A DNA stretch of 64,000 nucleotides from Streptomyces sp. NBC_00271 (GCF_036178845.1 NZ_CP108070.1:11284001-11348000); one strand, 5' to 3'; positions 18,686-28,524 are shown, numbered from the stretch's first letter. Notes: generated from the sequence alone by a model not told the origin. Numbers and translations: made by a program.

Positions 18686-18931
18686 GCCATGTGCGCGGCC
18701 TGCGCGGCCCGGTGCTGGGCGCAGCCTCAAGACGACACATTAGATCTTGCAGGCTGAATTTTTATTGTTGCAATGTTCTGTCTACTTCTTGCGTGCCCAT
18801 GTCGACGATATTACGGTCCCCCACGCGTCGTTACCGCCCCCTGCCTACCCCCACTCCCCTTGAGCCCGTCCTTCCCTCTCTGGCGGCGTCAGCGGCACAG
18901 TTCCGGCATTTCGTGATGAAAGGAGTGACAA

Positions 18932-21900
18932 GTGTTCCATTCCATCCGAGATCTGAGACGCGCCCTCGTCTGGGCGGTCAGCACCGCGATGCTGGCTGCC
19001 GTCGGCGTCGTCGCGCTGGCCGTCCAACCCGCCTGGGCGGCGGCCGCCGCCACTGGCGGCAGCGGCGCGAGCCTGCCGTACGTCGAGGTGCAGGCGGAGA
19101 ATTCCGCCACCAACGGCACGCCCATCGGCCCGAGTTACACCCAGGGCCAGTTGGCTGACGAGGCGTCGTACCGCAAGGCGACGACGCTGCAGGGCACCGG
19201 CAAGTACGTCACGTTCACCACGCCGGTGGCCACCAACTCGATCAACTTCCGCTACAGCATCCCCGACACCTCGAACGGCTCGGTCTACACCGCCGCGCTG
19301 TCCCTGTACATCGACGGCGTCAAGCAGCCCGACTTCACCCTGACCAACGCCTACAGCTGGTACTACGGCAGCTACCCCTTCACCAACTCGCCGGGCAGCA
19401 ACCCGCACCACTTCTACGACGAGGCCCACCGCCTGTTCTCCACCACCTATCCGGCGGGCACGACCTTCAAGCTCCAGGTCGACGCGGGGGACACCGCCTC
19501 CTCGTACACGCTCGACTTCGCCGACTTCGAGCAGGTCGGCGCCGCCCTGACCGCACCCTCGGGCTCGGTGTCGGTGACCAGCAAGGGCGCCGACTCCACC
19601 GGTGTGAGCGACGCGACCAGCGCGTTCAACGCCGCGATCAGCGCGGCCGGCCCCGGCGGCACCGTGTGGATCCCGCCGGGCACCTACAACATCCCCGGCC
19701 ACATCAGCGTCAACAACGTCACGATCGCCGGCGCCGGCATGTGGTACTCGACCGTCATCGGCACGGCCCCCGGCTTCTACGGCAAGTCTGCGCCCTCGCC
19801 GAGCACCGGTGTGCGCCTGCAGAACTTCGCCATCTTCGGCAATGTGCAGGAACGCGACGACAGCGCCCAGGTCAACGGCATCGGCGGCGCGATGAGCGAC
19901 TCGACGGTCTCCAGCCTGTGGATCGACCACATGAAGGTCGGCGCCTGGATGGATGGTCCGATGGACGGCCTGACCTTCACCGGCCTGCGCATCCGGGACA
20001 CCACCGCCGACGGCATCAACTTCCACGGCGGCGTCACCAACTCGAAGGTGACCAACAGCGACATCCGCAACACCGGCGACGACGGCATCGCCACCTGGGC
20101 GGACTCCGGCATCGGTGCCGACGCCAACGACACGATCTCCAACAACACCGTGTCCCTGCAGATCCTCGCCAACGCCATCGCGATCTACGGCGGCCACGAC
20201 AACACCGTCAGCGGCAACCGGGTGGTGGACACCGGCCTCGCCCAGGGCGGCGGCATCCACGTGGGGCAACGCTTCACGTCGACGCCCGTCGGCACCACCA
20301 CGATCTCCGACAACACCATGATCCGGGCCGGCAGCCTCGACCCGAACTGGCAGTTCGGCGTGGGCGCACTGTGGTTCGACGGCAGCCAGGGCGCGATCAC
20401 CGGCCCGATCAACGTGACCAACGCGCTGATCCAGCAGAGTCCGTACGAGGCGGTCCAGTGGGTCGAGGGCACCATCAGCGGTGTCAACCTCACCAACGTG
20501 ACCATCGCCGGCACCGGAACCTTCGCCTTGCAGGAACAGACCGGCGGCGCCGCCAAGTTCACCAACGTCACGGCGACCGGCGTCGGTTACTCGTCCCCGG
20601 TGTACAACTGCTCGGGCGGCAACTTCGTCGTCACCGACGGCGGCGGCAACTCCGGCATCAGCGGCACGCCGTACTGCGGCGGTTGGCCGGCTCCGGTCTA
20701 CCCGCCCTACCCGGCCGAAGGCGTGACGGCCACCCCGGGCGCGCTGAACTTCGGTTCCGTCGCGACCGGTTCGACGAGCGGCGCACAGACCGTGACGGTC
20801 TCCAACCCGACCAACACCGTCGCGTCCGTCTCGTCGATCTCCACCAGCGGCGACTACTCCCAGACCAATACGTGCGGCTCGTCGATCGCGGCGAACAGCT
20901 CGTGCACCGTCAGTGTGAAGTTCGCGCCGACGGTGACCGGCAGCCGTAGCGGATCCCTGTCCGTGACCGCGGGCGGGGTCACCAACACGGTCAGCCTCTC
21001 CGGTACCGGCACCGCGCCGGGCCCGGTGCTGAACACCGACCCGGCGAGCCTGTCCTTCGACGGCACGGTGGTCGGTTCGTCGGCCACCGCGCAGACGGTG
21101 AAGGTGACGAACTCGGGCACCGCGTCGGTGACCGTCTCGGGGGTCTCGGCTTCCGGTGACTTCAGCCAGACCAACAACTGCTCCACCCTCGCGGTCGGCG
21201 CGTCCTGCACGGTGAGCGTCGGGTTCAAGCCCACCGCGGGCGGATCCCGCGCGGGCAGTCTGACCGTCACCAGCAACGCCAACAACAGCCCGACCACCGT
21301 CTCCCTGACCGGCACAGGCATCGACAGCACCACCAATGTCGCCGCGGGGAGGCCGGCGTCGGCGAGTTCGAGCTCCAGTCCGTACGTCGCCTCGAACCTC
21401 ACCGACACAGACGCCTCGACGTACTGGGAGAGCGCGAACGGTTCGTTCCCGCAGTGGGCCCAGGTCGACCTCGGCCAGAACTATGGCGTCGGCAAGGTCG
21501 TGCTCAAGCTCCCGCCGGCGACGGCGTGGTCGGCTCGCACGCAGACCCTGTCGGTGCAGGGATCCACGGACGGCTCCAGTTTCTCGACGATCAAGGCATC
21601 GGCCGGGTACACCTTCGACCCGAACACCAACAACAACACGGTGACCATCACGTTCAACGCCGCCACGGCGAGATACGTGCGGGTGAACATCACCGCCAAC
21701 ACCGGGTGGAACGCCGCTCAGTTGTCGGACTTCCAGGTGTTCCCCAGCTCCGGCGGCTCCTCGCCGGCGACCTTGTCGACCAGTCCGACGTGGTTGTCGT
21801 ATCCCACCCAGGCGCTCAACACCACGAGCAGTGCGCAGACAGTCACGGTGACCAACATCGGAACCGCCGCTGCGACCGTCTCCGGCATCACCGTCACGGG

Positions 21901-22492
21901 CGACTTCTCGCAGACCAACAACTGCGGGACGTCGATCGCGGCGAACGCCTCCTGCACGGTGAACGTCACGTTCAGGCCCACCGCGTCCGGCACCCGCACC
22001 GGGGACCTCAGCATCGCCAGCAACGCGTCGAACGGCACGGCCACGGTCGCGCTGACCGGCACCGGGGCCGGCACGGTGAGCAGGAACCTGGCAGCCGGCG
22101 CGGCCACCACCGAGTCCAGCCACACCGACGTGTACGCGTCGTCGAACGTGACGGACGGCAACCAGGGCTCCTACTGGGAGAGCGCCAACAACGCCTTCCC
22201 CCAGTGGGTCCAGGTGGACCTCGGTTCCGCGCAGAGCGCCAGCAGCGTCGTCCTCCAGCTCCCGGCGGCCTGGGGCGCCCGCAACCAGACGCTGTCGCTG
22301 TCGGGCAGCACCGACGGCTCCGCCTTCACCACCATCAAGTCGTCGGCCCCGTACACCTTCGACCCCGCCACCAACAACACGGTCACCATCACGTTCACCG
22401 CGACCACCCAGCGATATGTCCGGGTGAACATCACGGCGAACAACGGCTGGCCGGCCGGTCAGATCTCCGAGTTCCAGGTCTGGAACACCTGA
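18932..22492 (+). CDS. Secreted GH87-type alpha-1,3-glucanase, larger paralogue
   Basis: A 1,186-residue secreted enzyme. The GTG start has AAAGGAG upstream, and the signal peptide runs to about AVQPAWAAAAA. A CBM35-like domain comes first (YVEVQAENSATNGTPIG). The GH87 beta-helix follows, with ADGINFHGG (Asp360) and NTGDDGIATWAD (Asp383-Asp384). The 23/24-residue spacing is the same as I recall for the catalytic aspartates of Paenibacillus GH87 enzymes. Two choice-of-anchor D domains, a discoidin domain, a third anchor D domain and a second discoidin domain complete it. The accessory modules are close copies of those in the neighbouring gene, so the pair arose by duplication and domain shuffling. 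Confidence 0.83.
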   Translation: MFHSIRDLRRALVWAVSTAMLAAVGVVALAVQPAWAAAAATGGSGASLPYVEVQAENSATNGTPIGPSYTQGQLADEASYRKATTLQGTGKYVTFTTPVATNSINFRYSIPDTSNGSVYTAALSLYIDGVKQPDFTLTNAYSWYYGSYPFTNSPGSNPHHFYDEAHRLFSTTYPAGTTFKLQVDAGDTASSYTLDFADFEQVGAALTAPSGSVSVTSKGADSTGVSDATSAFNAAISAAGPGGTVWIPPGTYNIPGHISVNNVTIAGAGMWYSTVIGTAPGFYGKSAPSPSTGVRLQNFAIFGNVQERDDSAQVNGIGGAMSDSTVSSLWIDHMKVGAWMDGPMDGLTFTGLRIRDTTADGINFHGGVTNSKVTNSDIRNTGDDGIATWADSGIGADANDTISNNTVSLQILANAIAIYGGHDNTVSGNRVVDTGLAQGGGIHVGQRFTSTPVGTTTISDNTMIRAGSLDPNWQFGVGALWFDGSQGAITGPINVTNALIQQSPYEAVQWVEGTISGVNLTNVTIAGTGTFALQEQTGGAAKFTNVTATGVGYSSPVYNCSGGNFVVTDGGGNSGISGTPYCGGWPAPVYPPYPAEGVTATPGALNFGSVATGSTSGAQTVTVSNPTNTVASVSSISTSGDYSQTNTCGSSIAANSSCTVSVKFAPTVTGSRSGSLSVTAGGVTNTVSLSGTGTAPGPVLNTDPASLSFDGTVVGSSATAQTVKVTNSGTASVTVSGVSASGDFSQTNNCSTLAVGASCTVSVGFKPTAGGSRAGSLTVTSNANNSPTTVSLTGTGIDSTTNVAAGRPASASSSSSPYVASNLTDTDASTYWESANGSFPQWAQVDLGQNYGVGKVVLKLPPATAWSARTQTLSVQGSTDGSSFSTIKASAGYTFDPNTNNNTVTITFNAATARYVRVNITANTGWNAAQLSDFQVFPSSGGSSPATLSTSPTWLSYPTQALNTTSSAQTVTVTNIGTAAATVSGITVTGDFSQTNNCGTSIAANASCTVNVTFRPTASGTRTGDLSIASNASNGTATVALTGTGAGTVSRNLAAGAATTESSHTDVYASSNVTDGNQGSYWESANNAFPQWVQVDLGSAQSASSVVLQLPAAWGARNQTLSLSGSTDGSAFTTIKSSAPYTFDPATNNTVTITFTATTQRYVRVNITANNGWPAGQISEFQVWNT

Positions 22493-22503
22493 TTCGACCC
22501 GAT

Positions 22504-22537
22504 GGTGCCGCCGAGCGCGGGCGCGCTCGGCGGCACC
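22504..22537 (+). terminator. Terminator after second GH87 gene
   Basis: A perfect 15-bp stem (22504-22518 with 22523-22537, tetraloop) begins 12 bp after the stop codon. It shares GGTGCCGCCG with the terminator at 18655, so the terminator was probably duplicated with the gene. Confidence 0.75.
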
Positions 22538-22558
22538 GACCACCGAAGAGGAGTCCCG

Positions 22559-24532
22559 ATGGGTGTGACACGCAGAGTCTTCTTACGGGCCGCGCTCGCG
22601 GCCACCGCGGTGGGAACCGTAGGAGCCACCGAGACCGTACTCGCCCAGACCGCGTCGGCGGCCAGCCCGCCGGGTGACGTGGTCGGCAAGATCACCGTCG
22701 GCTACCAGGGTTGGTTCGCCTGCATCGGCGACGGCGCGCCCATCAACGGCTGGTGGCACTGGACCCAGAACTGGAGTCAGCCGCCGTCCCGCAACAACAC
22801 CGGCATCAGTTGCTGGCCCGATGTGCGGGAGTACACCAACACGTACCAGACGTCGTACGCCGCCCTGGGCAACGGCCAGCCCGCCAAGCTGTTCTCCTCC
22901 TACGACCAGCAGACGGTGAACACGCACTTCCTGTGGATGCAGCAGAACAACATCGACACCGCGGCACTCCAGCGCTTCAACCCCACCGGCGGCGAAGGCC
23001 CCACCCGCGATGCCATGGCGACCAAGGTGCGCAGCGCCGCGGAGTCGTACGGCCGGAAGTTCTACCTCATGTACGACGTCTCCAACTGGACGAACATGCA
23101 GTCCGAGATCAAGACGGACTGGACGAACAAGATGTCCGCGCACACCACGTCCTCGGCGTACGCGAAGCAGAACGGCAAGCCGGTCGTCTGCATCTGGGGC
23201 TTCGGCTTCAACGACCCCAACCACCCCTTCACCCCCGACGCCTGCCTCGACGTCGTCAACTGGTTCAAGGGACAGGGCTGTTACGTCATCGGAGGCGTCC
23301 CGCGCGAATGGCGGACCGGCACCGGGGGCTCGCAGCCCGGCTTCCTGGGCGTCTACCACGCCTTCAACATGACCTCGCCGTGGATGGTCGGCGCCATCGG
23401 CAACGTGACCGAGGCCGACAACGCCTACACCACCTACACCGTCCCCGACCAGGCCGACTGCAACGCCAACGGCATCGACTACCAGCCCTGCGTTCTGCCC
23501 GGCGACGTCTCCGGGCGCCAGCGCGCGCACGGCGACTTCATGTGGCGGCAGTTCTACAACGTGGTCCGGGCCGGGGTGCAGGGCATCTACATCTCGATGT
23601 TCGACGAGTACAACGAGGGCAACCAGATCGCCAAGACCGCCGAGACCCAGGCATGGGTGCCCACCGACTCCGGATTCCTCGCCCTCGACGAGGACGGCAT
23701 CACCTGTTCCTCCGACTACTACCTGCGCCTGACCGGCGACGGCGGCCGCATGCTCAAGGGCCAGATCGCGCTGACCGCCACCCGCCCCACCCAGCCGACC
23801 GTCCCCACCGGCGGTGACACCACACCGCCCGCCGCGCCGGGTGCCCTGACCGTCACCGGACACACGAGCAACTCCGTCTCGCTGGCCTGGAACACATCAA
23901 CCGACAACGTCGGCGTTACCGGCTACCGGATCCTTCAGGTGTCCGGCTCGACCAGCACGCAGGTGGGGACCACCAGCTCAACCTCTCTCAGTGTCACCGG
24001 ACTCGGCGCGTCCACCGCGTACACCTTCGACGTCGTCGCCTTCGACGCGGCGGGAAACGTGTCGCAACCCTCCAACCAGGTCACCGTCACCACCGACCCC
24101 CCTTCCGGCACCACCAACCTCGCCCTCCACCGCCCCACCTCGGAGAGCAGCCACACCCAGACCTACGCCTCGGGCAACACGACCGACGGCGACACCAACA
24201 CCTACTGGGAGTCCGCCAACAACGCCTTCCCGCAGTGGGTCCAGGTCGATCTGGGCGCCGCGACGGGCGTCAAACGGATCGTCCTCAACCTTCCCCCGGC
24301 CAGCGCCTGGGCCACCCGCACCCAGACCATCTCCGTTCAGGGCGGCACGGACGCCGGTACCTCCAGCCAACTCCTCGCCCCGGCGGGCTACACCTTCAAC
24401 CCGGCGACCGGCAACACCGCGACCCTCACGCTCCCCGCCACCGTCACCACCCGCTACGTACGACTCACCTTCACCGCCAACAACGGCTGGCCGGCCGGGC
24501 AGGTCTCGGAGTTCCAGGTCTTCGGCGTCTGA
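22559..24532 (+). CDS. Tat-exported GH71/99-like glycoside hydrolase with FN3 and discoidin domains
   Basis: A 657-residue protein. ATG 22559 follows GAAGAGGAG. The N-terminus MGVTRRVFLRAALAATAVG is a twin-arginine signal. Residues ~40-410 form the GH71/99-like catalytic barrel (KITVGYQGWFACIGDG, KFYLMYDVSNW, CIWGFGFNDPNHPF). ISMFDEYNEGNQ carries two glutamates resembling the catalytic pair of GH99. An FN3 domain (~430-520) and an F5/8 type C domain follow. GH71 enzymes are alpha-1,3-glucanases, so it probably complements the GH87 pair. Codon 9 is TTA (22583), again inside the export signal. Confidence 0.8.
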   Translation: MGVTRRVFLRAALAATAVGTVGATETVLAQTASAASPPGDVVGKITVGYQGWFACIGDGAPINGWWHWTQNWSQPPSRNNTGISCWPDVREYTNTYQTSYAALGNGQPAKLFSSYDQQTVNTHFLWMQQNNIDTAALQRFNPTGGEGPTRDAMATKVRSAAESYGRKFYLMYDVSNWTNMQSEIKTDWTNKMSAHTTSSAYAKQNGKPVVCIWGFGFNDPNHPFTPDACLDVVNWFKGQGCYVIGGVPREWRTGTGGSQPGFLGVYHAFNMTSPWMVGAIGNVTEADNAYTTYTVPDQADCNANGIDYQPCVLPGDVSGRQRAHGDFMWRQFYNVVRAGVQGIYISMFDEYNEGNQIAKTAETQAWVPTDSGFLALDEDGITCSSDYYLRLTGDGGRMLKGQIALTATRPTQPTVPTGGDTTPPAAPGALTVTGHTSNSVSLAWNTSTDNVGVTGYRILQVSGSTSTQVGTTSSTSLSVTGLGASTAYTFDVVAFDAAGNVSQPSNQVTVTTDPPSGTTNLALHRPTSESSHTQTYASGNTTDGDTNTYWESANNAFPQWVQVDLGAATGVKRIVLNLPPASAWATRTQTISVQGGTDAGTSSQLLAPAGYTFNPATGNTATLTLPATVTTRYVRLTFTANNGWPAGQVSEFQVFGV

Positions 24533-24606
24533 TGAACAGAGGCCCTCGACCTTACGGCCGCGGTCTGCGCTGGGGCGAACTCTCCGGCTTGCACCGACAC
24601 CGCCTC

Positions 24607-25131
24607 TCAGCAGCCGCACGCGGACGGCTTCCACCTGGGGGAGTGGGAGGCGTAGTCGACGTCTACGCGCCGGGCCCAGACGCCGTCCGCCGTACACCGC
24701 TCCAGGAGGGCGGCCAGCGGTTCGACCAGTCCGGCCACGACCGTCGTGGCGGGCCCGTTGACCGCGGCCACCGAGAGACCGTCCCCGTCCGCGAACCGCT
24801 CACGCACATCGGCGGCCGACAGGGCGACGACAGCCATGCCGCACAGCCCGGACAGCTCCAGCAGCGCCCGCCCGCGTAGGACGACGACCCTCACGGCGTC
24901 CTCCAGGGACAGCGCCCCGGCCACACACGCGGCGGCGATCTCGCCCTGCGAGTGCCCGATCACGGCGGCCGGCCGCATGCCCTACGAGCGCCACAGCTCC
25001 GCCAGCGACATCATCACCGCGAAGAGCACGGGCTGCACCACGTCGCCCCGCTCCATAGGAGGCGCACCTGGCACTCCCCGCAGTACCTCCACGACATCCC
25101 AGCCCGCCACCTCGCGAATCGCCTCGGCACA
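24607..25131 (-). pseudogene. Type I polyketide synthase acyltransferase domain fragment
   Basis: The reverse strand encodes part of an AT domain: [19 protein letters not shown], then [19 protein letters not shown] with the active-site GHSQGE serine, then the specificity motif YASHS, which is typical of methylmalonyl-CoA-loading domains. The frame contains a TAG at 24984-24982 exactly where a tyrosine is expected (LWRS-stop-GMRP). It ends abruptly after YASHSP, and nothing else of a PKS is nearby. It is a displaced, dead module. Confidence 0.8.
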
Positions 25132-25425
25132 CTAACCGAGCCGCCGCGCGAACTCAGGAGACGAACCAAGGAAGGAGGAATGACGCGGCGCGAGACGGTA
25201 CACCACCAGCGCAGCGCTGAGCGAAGCCTTTGAAGGCAGCACCACTCCCTCTTCATCCCACGCCTTGAAGATGGCCGCGTAGAGAGCCTTCAGCCTTCGG
25301 TCCTCTGCCTCGTACTCGTCTTGGCCCGGGAGCAGTTCGGGACTCCCTCCCCCCACTGCTTTGCCAGTGCTCTGCGAAACTCCAGGCTCCGTACAGGGGC
25401 CTTCAGAAGTTCCCGTGCCGTCCAT
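25132..25425 (-). CDS. Hypothetical protein, unrecognised
   Basis: A 97-residue frame directly upstream of the PKS relic. It is rich in polar residues at the N-terminus, followed by an amphipathic helix EAEDRRLKALYAAIFKAWDE and a segment VVLPSKASLSAALVVYRLAP. Third-position G/C is lower than in neighbouring genes, suggesting horizontal origin or noncoding status. No family recognised. Confidence 0.3.
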   Translation of the reverse strand: MDGTGTSEGPCTEPGVSQSTGKAVGGGSPELLPGQDEYEAEDRRLKALYAAIFKAWDEEGVVLPSKASLSAALVVYRLAPRHSSFLGSSPEFARRLG

Positions 25426-25433
25426 ACTTCTAG

Positions 25434-25715
25434 AGATCTTTAACGGTGCGGGTTACGTCGGGTCGTGACGGCTCCCGTGGGATGCACTGTGCCGGGAAGG
25501 TGAGGTATACCGATGGCGGTGGGCTGACGGCCGAGGAGCGGGCTCGGCGTGAGCAAGTGCGGTTCGAAGCCGCTGATCTGATCGAGGCCGGGGCCAGTGA
25601 CCGGGAGGTGGCCCCGGTGGTTCAAGGTGACCCAGATGTCGGCGAACCGGTGGCGGCGTGCGTTGGCTTCGGGCGGTCGGCAGGCTTTGGCCTCCAAGGG
25701 TCCCGGCGGGGCGCG
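25434..25715 (+). pseudogene. IS630-family transposase N-terminal relic, copy 1
   Basis: The segment encodes [19 protein letters not shown], then [17 protein letters not shown], and after a frameshift [20 protein letters not shown]. This is the N-terminal HTH region of an IS630-type transposase. It starts with AGATCT at 25434, as does the second copy at 26300, and is about 90% identical to it. It breaks off after a GPGGAR-type sequence. The immediately following frame ([20 protein letters not shown] to about 25850) looks like the C-terminal tail of an unrelated regulator. Confidence 0.65.
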
Positions 25716-25966
25716 CGGGAGGGCGACTTGGAACAGGCGCTCGTCATGGGCGAGCGCGCCCTCGAAGGCGAGCGCCAGTCCGTCCCTTCGCTCATCATGA
25801 CGAGCCGCGAGCTGGCAGCCGAGATGAGGAGTGCCCACCCGCCACGTGCTTCCGGGCCGACTCGGACCCAGCGTGCCCGACGGGTCGGCACGGTCCCTGC
25901 GACTCTCCCGGCTACGCTCGCGCGGGAGCGCCCCGCAGCGCGTGGCTGCGGGGCGCCTAGTGGGGA

Positions 25967-26155
25967 TTAGTCGACCATCTGCCCGTCGTACATACCGCCC
26001 CGGCAGGTGTTGGTCGCCCAATTGACTGTTCCCCCGCCCTGCTCGCACTCACCCGGGGTGAGGCTGGCGGCGGTGGCGGTGGCGGCGCCTGTGAGGCCGA
26101 GTCCGGCGAGAGCTGCCGTGGCGATGACGGCGGCGAGGATTCGTCGAATGCGCAT
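25967..26155 (-). CDS. Small secreted peptide with GGGTV core, copy A
   Basis: A 62-residue precursor. ATG 26155 is preceded by GAAAGGGGAACCAA. Residues 1-30 are a Sec signal ([20 protein letters not shown], cleavage near ATAASL). The mature part of about 32 residues reads [20 protein letters not shown] and ends YDGQMVD, with two cysteines that could form one disulfide. A clear paralogue lies at 29487-29696 on the other strand. No known family recognised. A palindrome CACCCA-TT-TGGGTG lies about 54 bp upstream. Confidence 0.7.
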   Translation of the reverse strand: MRIRRILAAVIATAALAGLGLTGAATATAASLTPGECEQGGGTVNWATNTCRGGMYDGQMVD

Positions 26156-26208
26156 TTGGTTCCCCTTTCACGGATTGCCTCAATTGGGGCACTAGTCAGC
26201 TTGACCTT

Positions 26209-26222
26209 CACCCATTTGGGTG
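26209..26222. promoter_or_regulatory. Inverted repeat CACCCA-TT-TGGGTG upstream of the small secreted peptide
   Basis: A six-base-arm inverted repeat centred about 60 bp upstream of the ATG at 26155. A second related half-site (CCATTCGGGTG) is at 26239-26249. CCATTCGG or its complement also occurs upstream of the paralogue at 29487, which suggests a shared regulator. This is inference only. Confidence 0.3.
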
Positions 26223-26299
26223 GCACGCCATGTTGCGCCATTCGGGTGATATCGCTGTCGGGTGCGGGGGCGGTGACGCGACCCGTCAGGCAGGCCCTA

Positions 26300-26690
26300 G
26301 GAGATCTCTAACGGTGCGGGTTACGTCGGGTCGTGACGGCCCCCCTGAGATGCGCTATGCCGGGAAGGTGAGGTATACCGATGGCGGTGGGCTGACGGCC
26401 GAAGAGCGGGCTCGGCGTGAGGCGGTTCGAAGCCGCTGATCTGATCGAGGTCGGGGCCAGTGACCCGGAGGTGGCCCGGTAGTTCAGGGTGACCCGGATG
26501 TCGGCGAACCGGTGGCGGCGTGCGTTGGCTTCGGGCGGTCGGCAGGCTTTGGCCTCCAAGGGTCCCGGCGGGGCCCGCTACAACCTGGACACGGGACAAA
26601 TCCGGGTGCTGGAGGCGGTGCCGGACGCCGGTCCTGCCGCCTCCGGCTGGAGTGACCAGTGCTGGACGCTGGTACGCCGGAGCCCCGCAC
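26300..26690 (+). pseudogene. IS630-family transposase N-terminal relic, copy 2
   Basis: This begins with AGATCTCTAACGGTGCGGG and encodes the same HTH region as copy 1, with different small deletions (for example in the EAVRFEAAD helix). It extends further, through [20 protein letters not shown] and QCWTL, before losing similarity. The catalytic DDE half is absent. Confidence 0.65.
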
Positions 26691-26822
26691 TCCTCGTGGA
26701 CGGGCTCGACACCGCGTACGCGCGTCAGCTGGTGGCAGGGCTCGTCGGGTCGACCGACCGCTGACCGCACGCCTATGCGCACAGAGTCTTCCGCTCCCGA
26801 GCCGGACCGCTGAGGTTCTGAA

Positions 26823-26970
26823 ACAGTGCATCGGTTCAGCCGGGCGAGACCGCGTCGGTCGGCGCTGGCTCATTTGCGTGGGCTGCCTGCTCAGTCGGAG
26901 CGGAAGAACGGCTGGACGCTCGCGGAGGGAGCCGGGCACGCCGGTCCCGATCGCCTCCACCGTTTGCTGA
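26823..26970 (+). pseudogene. IS701-type transposase N-terminal relic
   Basis: The short frame HRFSRARPRRSALAHLRGLP, continuing AQSERKNGWTLAEGAGH and DRLHRLLNR, matches the conserved N-terminus of IS701/DDE transposases of Streptomyces. It ends at a frameshift into noncoding sequence. No intact catalytic region is present. Confidence 0.5.
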
Positions 26971-27254
26971 ACCGGCATCAGCCTGGGCGCCCTCCCCGCA
27001 CGCTGACCCCGCGGCTTCCCGGGCGGCGCCCCGGGGTCTCCATCGCCGCTTCGCGGTGATCCCAGGCGCACGCTGATGGCGTGCTGTTGATCTGCCGCCG
27101 CGCACCGGCGGGTGTGGTCGTGGAGCCGCTCTCATTCCGTCGGGGCTGGGCTCCAACCGGACCCTGCGCGCCCGGCCAACTCATCCGGACACACCGACGG
27201 TTGTTCGCAAGCATGAATAAGAATCACGTACCCATCTATTGACGAGTCCATAGC

Positions 27255-27296
27255 AAGCGCTTACGTTCCCCTTCGAGAACTTTGGAAAGCGCTTTC
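27255..27296. promoter_or_regulatory. LacI-family-type operators upstream of pectate lyase
   Basis: A perfect 12-bp palindrome GAAAGCGCTTTC lies at 27285-27296, and an eight-base core AAGCGCTT at 27255-27262. They lie 46-87 bp before the pectate lyase start. Their CG-centred form is typical of operators for LacI-family sugar repressors. No LacI gene is in the window. Confidence 0.55.
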
Positions 27297-27341
27297 TCTT
27301 GCATGGCACCCCTGGTCACGGACGAACCTGGAGGCAGAACG

Positions 27342-28513
27342 ATGCAAGTGAGACCCGTCATCGCGTGTGTAAGCCTGCTGGCCGGCGCACTCGTCGCGCT
27401 GTCCGGCACCCCGGCCCAGGCCGCGAGCACCACCCAGTACGTTTCGCCGAGCGGCACCGACAGCGCGGCCGGCACGCAGTCCGCCCCGACGACGCTCACC
27501 ACGGCGATCAGCCGCATCGCATCCGGCGGCACCATCTACCTGCGCGGCGGAACGTACAACTACTCCTCGACGATCACCATCCCGGTGGGCAACAACGGCA
27601 CATCGAGCGCCCGTACCACCCTGTCCGCCTACCCGGGCGAGACCCCGGTGCTGAACTTCTCTGCGCAGAGCGAGAGTTCGTCGAACCGTGGGCTCCAGCT
27701 GAACGCCAACTACTGGCGTCTGTACGGCATCACTGTCCAACGCGCCGGCGACAACGGCATCTACGTCGGCGGCAGCAACAACGTCATCGAGCGGACGGTG
27801 ACGGCGTACAACCGCGACACGGGACTGCAGTTGGGTCGGATCTCCTCAGCACTCCCAGCAGTCAGTGGCCGTCGAACAACCTGATCGTGAGCTCGGAGTC
27901 GCACGACAACGCCGACTCCGACGGCGAGGACGCCGACGGCTTCGCCGCGAAGCTCACCACCGGCACCGGGAACGTCTTCCGTTACGACGTCTCCCACAAC
28001 AACATCGACGACGGCTGGGACCTGTACACGAAAACCGACACCGGCGCGATCGGCCCGGTGACCATCGAGTACTCCCTGTCCTACAAGAACGGGACTCTGA
28101 GCGACGGCACCGTGAACTCCAACGGCGACCGCAACGGCTACAAGCTCGGCGGCGACGACATCGCGGTCAACCACGTGGTCCAGCACGACATCGCCTACGG
28201 CAACGGTCACCACGGATTCACGTACAACAGCAACCCGGGCAAGATGACGATCTCGAACAACGCGAGCGTCGACAACGCCCAACGCAACTTCTCCTTCGAC
28301 GCGGGCACTTCGGTCTTCCGGACCAACACCTCGTGCCGCTTCAGCGTCAGCGGCTCGAACGACAAGACCATCGGAGACGCCGACAGCTCGAACCAGTTCT
28401 GGACCGGCACGAACGGCTCTCGCTGCTCCTCCTACAGCGGCACCCTGGGCTGGTCCTTCGCTTCGGACGGGCACCTCGCCGTGACCTTCGGCGGCAAGGT
28501 CGTGACGCCGTAA
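27342..28513 (+). pseudogene. Secreted pectate lyase (PL9-like) with one-base frameshift
   Basis: ATG 27342 follows GGAGG. The signal peptide ends at TPAQAAS. The parallel beta-helix begins TTQYVSPSGTDSAAGTQSAP and GGTIYLRGGTYNYSSTITI, the usual start of PL9 pectate lyases. The frame breaks near 27849; inserting one base restores SSSTPSSQWPSNNLIV, and the second frame continues to VTFGGKVVTP at 28513. This part includes the PL9-like ESHDNADSDGEDADGFAAKL segment with clustered aspartates suited to calcium binding. Restored length is 390 residues, normal for the family. It cleaves polygalacturonate outside the cell. The LacI-type palindromes upstream suggest sugar induction. Confidence 0.78.
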
Positions 28514-28524
28514 CCACGACCGAG

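Noticed and set aside
18845..22543. 1,232-codon minus-strand open frame opposite the second GH87 gene
   Set aside because: Antisense shadow of a well-supported secreted glucanase.
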